DNA of 64,000 nucleotides from VBDM01 sp963699535 (GTDB lineage Bacteria > Pseudomonadota > Gammaproteobacteria > Burkholderiales > SG8-39). The stretch spans positions 62,001 to 126,000 of the forward strand of contig CAVOUJ010000011.1 of the NCBI GenBank assembly GCA_963699535.1. The letters run 5' to 3'. The notes under the pieces were generated by a model. That model saw nothing but the letters and a program-made list of their open reading frames with translations. It had not been told where the DNA came from and did no database searches. Below, in pieces: positions 53,170-63,200 of this stretch. A program made the translations under genes and the position numbers. How positions within the stretch are numbered: position 1 is the first letter of the stretch; each line of letters starts with the position of its first letter.

Positions 53170-54017
53170 ATGGCGCGATCCGTACTCCGCCGCCCGAGGC
53201 GCGGCGCCTCGGCGTCGGGGTCGGACTGCGCGCGGCGCACTACCGTGATTTTCTCGAGGGCCGTCCCGAAGCGGGATGGCTCGAGGTGCATAGCGAGAAC
53301 TACTTCGGCGAGGGCGGCTACGACCTGCACGTGCTCAAGCGCCTTCGCGCCGATTATCCGGTGAGCCTGCACGGCGTGGGGCTCGCGCTCGGCTCGGTCG
53401 AAGGCGACACCCCCGGGCATGTCGCGCGGCTCAAGCGGCTCGCCGACGCGATCGAGCCCGTGTTCGTGTCCGAGCACCTGTGCTGGGGCCGTGCGGCCGG
53501 CCGGCATTTCAACGATCTCCTGCCGCTGCCGTATACGGAAGCGGCGCTCATGCTCATGGTTGCGCGAGTCCAGGAGCTCCAGGACTCCTTGCGGCGGCGC
53601 GTCCTCGTCGAGAACGTTTCCGCCTACCTCGAGTTCCGCGCAAGCGACATGTCCGAGGGCGAGTTCCTCGGCGAGCTCGCGAGGCGCGCGGGCTGCGGCG
53701 TGCTGCTCGACGTCAACAATCTCTACGTAAACCAGCGCAACCACGGCAGCGACGCACGGACCGCGATGGACGCGATCCCCGCGGACGCGGTCGCAGAGAT
53801 CCACCTCGCAGGTCATTTCGTCGGGGAAAGTTGCCTCATCGATACCCACGGCAAGCGCATCGCCGAACCGGTTTGGTCGCTCTACGGCGAGGCGCTCGAC
53901 CGCTTCGGTGCGGTGCCGACGTTGATCGAGTGGGACACCGACATCCCGCCCCTGGAGACCCTGCTCGGCGAGGCGCACCGCGCCGAAGCGGCGATGAGGG
54001 AGCCTATTCATGCTTGA
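53170..54017 (+). CDS. bufB: Multinuclear iron-dependent oxidase BufB (DUF692/MNIO)
   Basis: A cytoplasmic TIM-barrel MNIO enzyme of about 280 residues. Iron-ligand motifs typical of DUF692 are visible: WLEVHSENYF, YPVSLHGVGLALGS, SEHLCWG, VENVSAYLEF, LLDVNNLYVN, IHLAGHF and IDTHGKRI. It modifies BufA cysteines. The main frame has no ATG before the first conserved block; ATG 53170 reaches it only through a one-base shift near 53190, so the 5' end is either an indel or a non-standard start. The stop overlaps the bufC start by 8 bp. Confidence 0.85.
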
Positions 54018-54786
54018 GCTTGGATCGATGCAGGATACATTCGCCGCGGCGCTCGCCGACGCCTCGCGCGCCCCTCATGCTGCGAAGGTATTCCGGGGTG
54101 CGCCCGAGGATGCGATCGGGCGGCTCGCGGTCTATCGAGGCAACGTCGTTTCCAACGCGCACAAAGCGCTCGCGAACGCCTATCCGATCGCCGTCAAGAT
54201 CGTCGGCGATGAGTTCTTCGAAGGTCTCGCGCGCGAATACCTGCGCCGCCATCCCTCGACGAGCGGCGACCTCAACGCGTTCGGCGAGCGCTTCGCCGAT
54301 TTCATCGCGGGGTTTCCCCACACTCAAGATCTTCCGTATCTTCCCGACGTCGCGCGCATGGAATGGCTCGTCCATCGCGCGCATTACGCCAGAGACGTCG
54401 AACTTTTCGACGTACGGTGGCTCGCCTCGATTCGCGACGGCGCCTGGGACAGGCTGCGTCCGGTGCTCGCGCCGGCCTGCGCGCTCTTCGAATCGCCCTG
54501 GCCGCTCGCGCGCATCTGGGAAGTTCACCAGGACGACTACGCCGGAGAGTTCTCGGTCGATTTCGATTCGGGGCCGGCGAGCATCCTGGTCCACCGCCCG
54601 GACTTTCACGTCCGGGTCACGCCGCTGTCCCCGGGCGCCTTCCGGTTCCTGCAGCGCGCGGACGCTGGCGCCTCCATCGCCGGGGCGCTCACGGCGGCTC
54701 TGGGCGAGGAGCCGGGTTTCGATCTTCGAGCTGCGCTCCGCACCTGGGTCGAGGCTCCCGTCATCATTGATTTCGAACTGGGCTGA
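54010..54786 (+). CDS. bufC: BufC, partner of BufB (DUF2063)
   Basis: A 258-residue protein with the DUF2063 N-terminal domain (LAVYRGNVVSNAHKALANAY, VGDEFFEGLAREYLRRHPST and MEWLVHRAHYARD) and a C-terminal recognition part. In known systems BufC brings the BufA leader to the BufB active site. ATG 54010 overlaps bufB; ATG 54028 is an alternative. It is co-transcribed with bufA and bufB. Confidence 0.85.
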   Translation: MLELGSMQDTFAAALADASRAPHAAKVFRGAPEDAIGRLAVYRGNVVSNAHKALANAYPIAVKIVGDEFFEGLAREYLRRHPSTSGDLNAFGERFADFIAGFPHTQDLPYLPDVARMEWLVHRAHYARDVELFDVRWLASIRDGAWDRLRPVLAPACALFESPWPLARIWEVHQDDYAGEFSVDFDSGPASILVHRPDFHVRVTPLSPGAFRFLQRADAGASIAGALTAALGEEPGFDLRAALRTWVEAPVIIDFELG

Positions 54787-54793
54787 TTCGAAA

Positions 54794-55267
54794 ATGAAGG
54801 TCCTGAGCTCTATCCTCGCCGCGGCTGGCCGTGTCCGCGGCTGGCTTGAAATGGCCGCGAGCCTGCTCGACGTTGCGATCCGCCTCCATGTCGCGAACGT
54901 CTTCTTCAAGTCCGGCCTTACCAAGATCGAGGACTGGGACAAGACGCTGTTCCTCTTCGAGGAGCACTACCGCGTGCCGCTTTTGCCGCCTGAGCTTGCG
55001 GCGGCGCTCGGCACGTTCGGCGAGCTCGTTTTTCCCCCGCTCCTCGCGATCGGGCTCGCTTCGCGCTTCTCCGCTGCCTCCCTCTCCCTGGTCAACCTCG
55101 TAGCCGTCGTCTCCTATTGGCACGTGATCGGGGAGAACCAGGCGGCGCTCATGTCGCATGTCTTCTGGGGCACCCTGCTGCTGGTGACCCTGCTGCACGG
55201 GCCGGGAAAGCTGGCGGTGGACCATTGGATCTGGCGGCGGCTCGAGCGCAGCGTGGCGGCAAACTAA
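54794..55267 (+). CDS. DoxX-family membrane protein, bufferin operon
   Basis: A 157-residue membrane protein with four helices: LLDVAIRLHVANVFFKSGLT, PPELAAALGTFGELVFPPLL, SAASLSLVNLVAVVSYWHVI and HVFWGTLLLVTLLHGPGKLA. DoxX proteins are the usual fourth gene of bufferin operons and are thought to assist redox or quinone coupling. It starts 7 bp after bufC. Confidence 0.85.
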   Translation: MKVLSSILAAAGRVRGWLEMAASLLDVAIRLHVANVFFKSGLTKIEDWDKTLFLFEEHYRVPLLPPELAAALGTFGELVFPPLLAIGLASRFSAASLSLVNLVAVVSYWHVIGENQAALMSHVFWGTLLLVTLLHGPGKLAVDHWIWRRLERSVAAN

Positions 55268-55326
55268 GCAACTGTTTCGCTGTCTTACGCCCTGGGGTAA
55301 GCTCCCAGGCTATCCGACTGATTTAT

Positions 55327-57135
55327 ATGCCCATAGCGCGTTTTCTCCTGGCCCTGCTGCTGATCGTCCCGGCCTTTGCCCACGGCGCCGAGCCGGAGCT
55401 GCTCGAGCCCGACAAGGCATTCCGCTTCGCCGCGCGCCTGGTGGACGAGCGCTCGATCGAGCTGAGCTATCAGATCGCGCCCGGGTACTACATGTACCGC
55501 GACCGGTTTCGCTTCACGGCGGCCCCCGCGGACGTGAGGCTGGGCGACGCGCGATTGCCCGAAGGAAAACGCCACCGCGACGAGTTCTTCGGCGAGGTCC
55601 AAACCTACCGCGGGGCCCTGCGCATCGTGGTGCCCTTCGAGCGCGCCGATGCGGGCGCGCCGGCGATCGCTCTCAGCGTGGTTTCGCAGGGCTGCGCGGA
55701 CGTCGGCGTGTGTTATGTGCCCTACGAGCACCGGGCCGAGCTGAAGTTTGCGTCGCTCGTCTCGGGGCCGACGCGCAGCGACGCGCCGCTGTTCGGCGGT
55801 ACGGCGCTCGCCGCGGGATCGGACGAGGGCATTGCGGCGCTGTTTCGCGCCGGGTTCTGGCTGGTCGTCGCCAGCTTTTTCGGGTTTGGACTTCTGCTCT
55901 CGTTCACCCCGTGCGTGCTGCCCATGGTTCCCATCCTCTCGGGCGTGATCGTCGGCTCCGGGCATCGCGTCACGAGGACGAAGGGTCTGCTGCTCGCGGC
56001 GATCTACGTCTTCGGCATGGCGATGACCTACGCGGTCGCGGGGGTGGCGGCGGGCCTTTCGGGCGCGATGCTCGCGGCGGCCCTGCAGAACCCCTGGGTG
56101 GTGGGCGCGTTCGCCGCGGTGTTCGTCGCGCTCGCCCTGGCGATGCTCGGGGTATACGACCTGCAGCTCCCGGTGGCGCTCCAGAGCCGATTCGCCGTCG
56201 CGAGCAGCCGCATGCACGGGGGGCACGCCGCGGGGGTGTTCTCGATGGGCGTGCTCTCCGCGCTGATCGTCGGGCCCTGCGTCGCCGCGCCGCTCGCGGG
56301 CGCGCTGCTCTACATCAGCCAGAGCCGCGATGTGGTGCTCGGCGGCTCGGCCCTCTTCGCGATGGCGCTCGGCATGGGCGTGCCGCTGCTCGCCGTGGGC
56401 GCCTCGGCAGGGGCGCTGCTTCCCAAGGCGGGGCCGTGGATGGGTACGGTCAAGCGCTTCTTCGGCGTGCTGCTCCTCGCCGTCGCGATCTATCTCGTCT
56501 CGCCCTTCGTTCCCGTCTCGGTGCAGATGTTCCTGTGGGGCGCTCTCCTCATCGCGACCGCGGTCTTCTTGCGGGTCATCGATCCGCTGCCCCACGACGC
56601 GCACGGCTTCCAGCGGTTCGCCAAAGGTATCGGCGTGGTCGCGCTGCTTGCCGGCATCGCCTACATGATCGGAGCGTTCTCGGGGAGCCGCGACATCCTC
56701 CAGCCACTGTCCGGCCTGCGCGCCACGGCGGCGGAGGGGGGCGGGCCGGTCGAGACGCCGTTCCGGCGGATCAGTAGTCTCTCCGAGCTCGACGAGCGCA
56801 TCCGCGCCGCCGCGGGCCGCACGGTCATGCTGGATTTCTATGCCGACTGGTGCGTCTCGTGCAAGGAGATGGAGCGCTACACCTTCGGCGACGAGCGCGT
56901 CAGGGCGAAGCTGCGCGAGATGGAATTGCTGCAGGCCGACGTCACCGCGAACAATGCCGAGCACGCCGCCCTGCTCAAGCGCTTTCGCCTCTTCGGCCCG
57001 CCCGGCATCATCTTCTTCGACCGCGAAGGCCGCGAGATCCCGGGCCTGCGCGTGGTCGGTTTCCAGCCCGCCGAGCGTTTTGTCGGCCGTGCTCGACCAG
57101 GCTTTGAACTCAAGGCAGTAAAGTTCGCGGGTTGA
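55327..57135 (+). CDS. dsbD: Thiol:disulfide interchange protein DsbD
   Basis: A 600-residue protein that carries electrons from thioredoxin to the periplasm. The signal peptide is followed by the N-terminal domain with Cys123 and Cys129 (GCADVGVCY), an eight-helix core with Cys196 (FTPCVLPMVP) and Cys318 (VGPCVAAP), and the C-terminal thioredoxin domain with CVSC (Cys509, Cys512). All six redox cysteines are present. Near 57078 an indel probably moves the end; in the next frame the protein reads VLDQALNSRQ and stops at 57119-57121. It follows the bufferin operon and would supply reductant for copper-damaged or heme-carrying proteins. Confidence 0.9.
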   Translation: MPIARFLLALLLIVPAFAHGAEPELLEPDKAFRFAARLVDERSIELSYQIAPGYYMYRDRFRFTAAPADVRLGDARLPEGKRHRDEFFGEVQTYRGALRIVVPFERADAGAPAIALSVVSQGCADVGVCYVPYEHRAELKFASLVSGPTRSDAPLFGGTALAAGSDEGIAALFRAGFWLVVASFFGFGLLLSFTPCVLPMVPILSGVIVGSGHRVTRTKGLLLAAIYVFGMAMTYAVAGVAAGLSGAMLAAALQNPWVVGAFAAVFVALALAMLGVYDLQLPVALQSRFAVASSRMHGGHAAGVFSMGVLSALIVGPCVAAPLAGALLYISQSRDVVLGGSALFAMALGMGVPLLAVGASAGALLPKAGPWMGTVKRFFGVLLLAVAIYLVSPFVPVSVQMFLWGALLIATAVFLRVIDPLPHDAHGFQRFAKGIGVVALLAGIAYMIGAFSGSRDILQPLSGLRATAAEGGGPVETPFRRISSLSELDERIRAAAGRTVMLDFYADWCVSCKEMERYTFGDERVRAKLREMELLQADVTANNAEHAALLKRFRLFGPPGIIFFDREGREIPGLRVVGFQPAERFVGRARPGFELKAVKFAG

Positions 57136-57232
57136 GACGGACAGGGCCGATCGCGCTCACCCGCCCGGAATCTCTTCGTGCCCGTCGAGCCGCAGCATGA
57201 TCCGCGGCGAGGCGTCCCTGAAGCAACGATCG

Positions 57233-57246
57233 TTGATTCATATCAA
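57233..57246. promoter_or_regulatory. FNR/Anr box before the DUF302/Cu-ATPase genes
   Basis: TTGATTCATATCAA is a perfect TTGAT-N4-ATCAA palindrome, 80 bp before the DUF302 start. A -10-like CATATC at 57266-57271 is roughly spaced as in a class II FNR promoter. Confidence 0.7.
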
Positions 57247-57326
57247 TCAGGGAGAGGCGTCTCGGCATATCCTGATCTTCATGCCGAAGATGGACTGCGG
57301 CGAGGACACCTCTAGGGGCTGATGAA

Positions 57327-57719
57327 ATGTCAGGCAAATATGCGTTTGGCAAGACGGTGAAGATGTCCTACGACAAAGCGATCGCGCGCGCAACCGAGGC
57401 GCTCGCCAAGGAAGGCTTCGGCGTGCTGACCGAGATCGACGTCGCCGCGACCCTGAAGAAGAAACTCGGCAAGGAAATACCGCCGTACAAGATCCTCGGC
57501 GCCTGCAATCCGCAGTTCGCGCACCGTGCGCTCGAGGCCGAGCCGCAGATCGGCGCGCTTCTGCCCTGCAACGTGGTGGTGCGGGTGGACGCGGGCGGCA
57601 GGACGATCGTGGAGATCATGGACCCGCGTGCGGTCCTGCAGCTCGTCGGTCGCCCGGAGGTCGCCGTGATCGCCGGCGAAGTGCGAGAGCGTCTGGAGCG
57701 CGTGCTCGCGGCGCTTTAG
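57327..57719 (+). CDS. DUF302 family protein, cytoplasmic
   Basis: A 130-residue protein without a signal peptide: KTVKMSYDKAIARATEALAK, GFGVLTEIDVAATLKKKLGK, YKILGACNPQFAHRALEAEP and LLPCNVVVRVDAGGRTIVEI are typical DUF302 blocks. Cysteines in LGACNP and LLPCNV might bind metal. It precedes the Cu+-ATPase by 36 bp and follows an FNR box, so a link to copper or redox stress is likely. Function is otherwise unknown. Confidence 0.8.
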   Translation: MSGKYAFGKTVKMSYDKAIARATEALAKEGFGVLTEIDVAATLKKKLGKEIPPYKILGACNPQFAHRALEAEPQIGALLPCNVVVRVDAGGRTIVEIMDPRAVLQLVGRPEVAVIAGEVRERLERVLAAL

Positions 57720-57755
57720 GGATCAACTCGAACATAACCATCGGAGAGTGTATTG

Positions 57756-60217
57756 ATGGATATGCCGCGCCACGAACATTCGCATCACGATCATCACGGC
57801 GACCCTGGCCATGCGAGCGCCGCCCCTCATCCGGGGACCGCGATCGATCCGGTGTGCGGAATGACGGTCGATATCGCCACCGCGAAGCACAAGCACTCCT
57901 TCGGCGGCTCGACCTGGTATTTCTGCAGCAAGCATTGCGTCGACAAGTTTGCGGCCGACCCCGAGCGCTACGCCAAGCCAGGGAAGCAGAGCATCGGCGC
58001 CGGCATGCCGGGGTGCGTACACCTGCCCGATGCATCCGGAAATACAGCAGCAAGGTCCGGGCAGTTGTCCAAGTGCGGCATGGCGCTCGTCCCGTCGTTC
58101 CCGCAGCGGCCGCCGAATACACCTGCCCGATGCACCCGGAGGTCCGCAGTCCGACGCCCGGAAACTGCCCGAAATGCGGCATGGCGCTCGTCCCCGTTGC
58201 CGGAGCAAAGGAAGACGACTCCGAGCTGCGCAACATGACGCGCCGTTTCTGGGTCAGCGCCGTGCTGACGGCGCCGCTCGCCGTGATCGCCATGGCGCCG
58301 TATTTCGGGGTGATGGAACCGTTCGGAATTCCGATGCGCATGCGGATGTACGTGGAGCTCGCGCTCGGCACTCCGGTCGTGCTCTGGGGAGGCTGGCCCT
58401 TCTTCCGCAAGTTCGCGCTTTCGATCAAGAACCGCAGCCCGAACATGTACACGCTGATCGGACTGGGCGTGGCGCTCGCCTGGCTCTTCAGCATCGCGGC
58501 GGTGTTCGCGCCCGGCCTTTTCCCGCAGGAATTCCAGGAACACAGCGGACAGGTCGGCGCCTACTTCGAGGCGGCCGCGGTCATCGTCACGCTGGTGCTG
58601 CTGGGCGAGGTGATGCAGCTGCGCGCGCTGGGCGAGACGAGCCGCGCGATCCGCGAGCTGCTGGCGCTCGCGCCGAACACGGCGCTGCGCATCGAGGCCG
58701 ACGGGAGGGAAGTCGAAGTGCCTCTTGCCGAAGTGCAGGTCGGCGACCGGCTGCGCGTGCGTCCTGGGGAGAAGGTGCCCGTGGACGGAACTTGCGTGGA
58801 AGGCTCGTCGTACGTGGACGAATCCATGATCACGGGCGAGCCCGTTCCCGTGGCGAAGAAACCGGGCGACAGGGTGACCGGGGCGACGATCAACGGCAAA
58901 GGGACGCTCGTCATCCGCGCCGAGCGCGTCGGCGCCGACACGCTGCTTTCGCAGATCGTGCACATGGTGGCGCAGGCGCAGCGCACGCGCGCGCCCGTGC
59001 AGCGCCTGGCGGATCTGGTCGCCGCGTACTTCGTCGAAACGGTCATCGCGATCGCGGTTCTGACCGCGCTCGTCTGGGGGTTCTTCGGCCCCGAGCCCAG
59101 GCTCACCTATGCGGTGGTGAACGCGGTGGCGGTGCTCATCATCGCCTGCCCCTGCGCGGTGGGGCTGGCGACGCCGATCTCGATCACGGTGGCGATGGGG
59201 CAGGGCGCGATCAACGGGATCCTGTTCCGGAACGCCGAGGCCGTGGAAAAGCTGCGCGAGATCGACACGCTGGTCGTGGACAAGACCGGCACGCTCACGC
59301 TCGGCAGTCCGCGGCTCGTGGACCTGATCGTCGAGCCGGGAATCGCAGAGAGCGAGGCGCTCGCGCTGATCGCGAGCCTCGAGCGCGCCAGCGAACACCC
59401 GCTCGCCCAGGCCATCGTCAAGGGCGCGGAAGAGCGCGGCCTGCGCCTGTCACAGGTGGAGAAATTCGAGTCGGTTACGGGCCAGGGCGTACGCGGGGAA
59501 ATCGGCGGACGGAAGGTCGCGGTCGGCAGCCGGCGATTCATGGAATTGCAGGGCGCCGTTCCCGCCTCGCTCGCCGACAAGGCCGATGCGCTGAGGACAC
59601 AGGGCAAGACCGCGCTCTACGCCGCGATCGACGGGCGCACCGTCGCGGTGATCGCGGTTGCCGATCCGATCAAGGAAACGACGCCGGAGGCGATCAAGAC
59701 GCTGCAGTCGGAAGGCGTGCGCGTCGTGATGCTGTCGGGCGATTCGCGCAAGACCGCGGAAGCGGTCGGCCGGCAGCTCGGCATCGACGAAGTGATCGCC
59801 GAGGTGCTGCCCGAGCAGAAGGTCGATGCGATCAAGTCGCTGCAGAAGCAAGGCCGCGCGGTCGCGATGGCGGGAGACGGCATCAACGACGCGCCGGCGC
59901 TGGCTCAGGCCAACGTGGGCATCGCGATGGGCACCGGCACCGACGTCGCGATCGAAAGCGGCAGCGTGACGCTCGTCAAAGGCGACCTGCGCGGCATCGT
60001 GAAAGCGATTCGCCTCTCGCGCGCGACCATGCGCAACGTGAAGCAGAACCTGTTCTTCGCCTTCGTCTACAACGCGATCGGCATTCCGATCGCGGCGGGC
60101 GTGCTCTATCCCTTTTTCGGGCTGCTGCTGTCGCCGATCTTCGCCGGCGCGGCGATGGCGATGAGCTCGGTGTCGGTGGTCACCAACGCGCTGCGGCTGC
60201 GAAAGGCGGCGCTCTAG
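57756..60217 (+). CDS. copA: Copper-translocating P1B-type ATPase with YHS and doubled metal-binding motifs (frameshifted N-terminus)
   Basis: A P1B-1 Cu+-export ATPase of about 815 residues. The His-rich start (HEHSHHDHHGD) leads to a YHS-type domain (DPVCGMTV then YFCSKHCVDKF), then two CPMHPE-type heavy-metal binding motifs separated by proline-rich linkers; both breaks near 58015 and 58075 lie here. The core is intact from 58135: CPCAVG (membrane metal site), MITGEPVPV, DKTGTLTLG, SEHPLAQAI and MAGDGINDAPAL. It exports Cu(I) to the periplasm, where bufferin and the Cus system can take it up. GGAGAG precedes ATG 57756. Confidence 0.85.
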
Positions 60218-60250
60218 GCGATTCTCATCGAGCGTGTCAGGTTGCAGACC

Positions 60251-63200
60251 TCACCCGAGGATCACGCGCACTTTGTGGGATTGACCGTCATCCACGAGCG
60301 GAACTCGCGTCGGCCCGTCCGGCAGCGTCTTGCCGTCCAGCTCGGCGCTCGCGACTCCACGGCTGACGCCGTGGGGGTTCTCGACGGCAATCTCGTAGCG
60401 CGCAGAGTGATACTTGAAGACGATCTCGAAGCGAGGCCACGCTTTGGGTATGCAGGGGGCGAGCAGCAGGAACGCTCCCTGTAGACGAAGGCCGAGGATC
60501 GCTTCGATGCCGGCCCGGTACAGGCACCCGGCCGTGCCGGTGTACCAGGTCCATCCGCCGCGCCCGGCGTGCGGAGCGACCGAATAGACATCGGCGGCGA
60601 CGGCGTAGGGCTCGACCTTGTAGCGCTGCACGTCGGCTCGCGTGCTCGTGCGGCTGATCGGATTCATGAGCGAGAACAGCTCCGCGGACTTGTCTCCCCG
60701 GCCGAGGGCGGCAAAGGCAAGCACCGACCACGTGGCCGCATGGTTGTATTGGCCGCCGTTTTCCCGGATGCCGGGCGGATAGCCCTTGATGTATCCGGGA
60801 TCGAGCGGCGTCCGGTCGAAGGGCGGCGTGAACAGCAAGGCCAGACGGTCGTCGCGATTGATGAGCTGCTCGTCCACGGCGGCCATGCCACGCAGGGCAC
60901 GCGCCGGATCGGCAGCGCCGGAGATCACGCTCCAGGATTGCGCAATCGAGTCGATCCGGCATTCGCCGCTCGTGGACGAGCCCAATGGCGTTCCGTCGTC
61001 GAAATAGCCGCGCCGGTACCAATCGCCATCCCAGCCATTTTGTTCAAGAGCGTTCTGCAGCGCCGCGGCATGCGCTCTCCAGTGCGCGGCGCGCGCGTGC
61101 TCATCGCGCGTCTCGGCCAAGGGCGCGAACGCCGCAAGCGTCGCGTGCAGGAACCAGCCGAGCCAGACGCTCTCGCCTTTGCCCATCTCGCCGACCCGGT
61201 TCATGCCGTCGTTCCAGTCGCCCGTGCCGAACAACGGCAAGCCGTGTTCGCCGACAGCGAGGCTCTGATCGAGCCCGCGCGCGCAGTGCTCGAACAGGGA
61301 AGCGCTCTCGTCCGCGATCAGGGGCTGGAAGTAGGCATCGTGCTCGCCGGACCGCAGCGCCTGGCCTTCCAGAAATGGAACGGGCTCGTCCAGCACCGCG
61401 ATGTCGCCGGTCGTCTCGACGTAGTGTGCGGCGGCGTAGGCGAGCCATATCCGATCGTCTGAAACGCGTGAGCGGACGCCCTGGCCGGAGGGCGGCATCC
61501 ACCAATGCTGGACATCGCCTTCGACGAATTGCCGGGCAGCGGCGCGCAGGAGATGCTCGCGCGTCAGCGTCGGACGCGAGAGGGCGAGCGCCATTCCGTC
61601 CTGGAGTTGGTCGCGGAAGCCGTAAGCGCCGCTCGCCTGATAGAACGCCGATCGTGCCCACATGCGGCAGGCGAGCGTCTGATAGAGCAGCCAGCGATTC
61701 AGCATGATGTCCATCGACCGGTCCGGCGTCTTCACCTGAACCGTGCCGAGCACATCGTCCCAATGGCCGACGACCTCGCGAAGGACCGCGTCGAGATCGG
61801 CCGCTCGGTAGCGAGCGATCAAGGATTGCGCATCGGCCGTGGTCGCGGCTTGCCCGAGGAAAAAGACGATTTCCACCGTGCCGCCCGGTTTGAGCTCGAC
61901 CGGGGATTGAAGAGCGCCGCAGGGATCGAGGCCGGCACCGACCCGCTGTGAGAGGAGTACTTCCCCCGCGAGCGCGGCCGGGTTATCGAGCGTGCCATTG
62001 CGCCCCAGGAATTCCCGCCGGTCGCCGGTCCAGGCGGTCTGTCGTCCGCCCAGATCCGCAAAGGCGACACGGGAACCGAACGTCGTGCTCCAGGGGTTGC
62101 GCGCGAGCATCGCGCCGGTCTCCGGATCGAGTTCCGTCACGACCGAGAGTGCAGATGCGCTGCGCGACGGGCCGAGCACCCACTCGACATAGGCCGTAAC
62201 CGACAGCCGCCGGGATCGGCTCGAGGCGTTCCGCAGCGTCAGCCGTGAGATCTTGATCGGATCATCGAGCGGCACGTATTGGAGGAGATCGAGCGCGATA
62301 CCGTGCGCGGTATGCTCGAATCGGCTGTAGCCTTGGCCATGTCTGGCGACATAGGGCGCGGCCTCGTCACGGATCGGCAGGGCCGTCGGTCCCCACAGCT
62401 CGCCGGACTCCTCGTCGCGCACATAGAGTACTTCGCCCGGCCGATCGGTGACGGGATCGTTCGACCAGGGCGTAATCTGGTTCTCGCGACTGCTGAGCGA
62501 CCAGGTGTAGCCGCTGCCCTCGACCGCGACCTGGAAGCCGAACGAGGGATTGGCGATGACATTGATCCACGGGGCCGGTATCGACCGGCCGGCGCCGAGG
62601 ATCGTCACGTATTCCCTTCCGTCCGCGTCGAATCCGCCGAGCCCATTGAAGAATTCAAGGTTCGGCGGCACCGTAACGGTCTGCGGCACGGCCGCGGGCG
62701 GCACGCGCCTCGGCGGCGCGTATCTTGCCGACGGTGCGGTGGTGTCCCTCTCCTGGAGACGGTTGAGCTGTTCCGATAGCGTTCCGTGTCGTCCGACCAG
62801 CACGGCCCGGGCCATGGCGAGCAGCAAGGCGCGTGTCTCCACCGAAATGAGATCTGCACGCAGCACGAACACGGAGCCACGCGCGACGTCCGCGCCGGTC
62901 TGCAGCCGGGACCGGCTCGTCCGGGCCAGCGTTTCCAGGGCGATCTGAAGGTCCTGGATATAGGAGGATGCCCGTTCGTTCAGGATCACGAGATCGACGG
63001 CGAGCTGCTTCATGCGCCAGTATTCATGGGCTCGCAGCATCTGGCGGACGATGGCGAGGTCTTCGATGTTGTCGATCCGCACCAGAATGATCGGGAGGTC
63101 CCCGGAGATGCCCTGCGCCCAGAGCGCCGCCGGCCCGCCGCCGCCGCGGCGGATGGTGTCCGGCGACGGTCGGAGCGTGGGATCGGCGTAGAGCACGTGG

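Noticed and set aside
57949..60366. 805-codon frame overlapping the copper ATPase
   Set aside because: It contains one correct N-terminal metal motif because of an indel; the rest is Arg-rich shadow of the ATPase.
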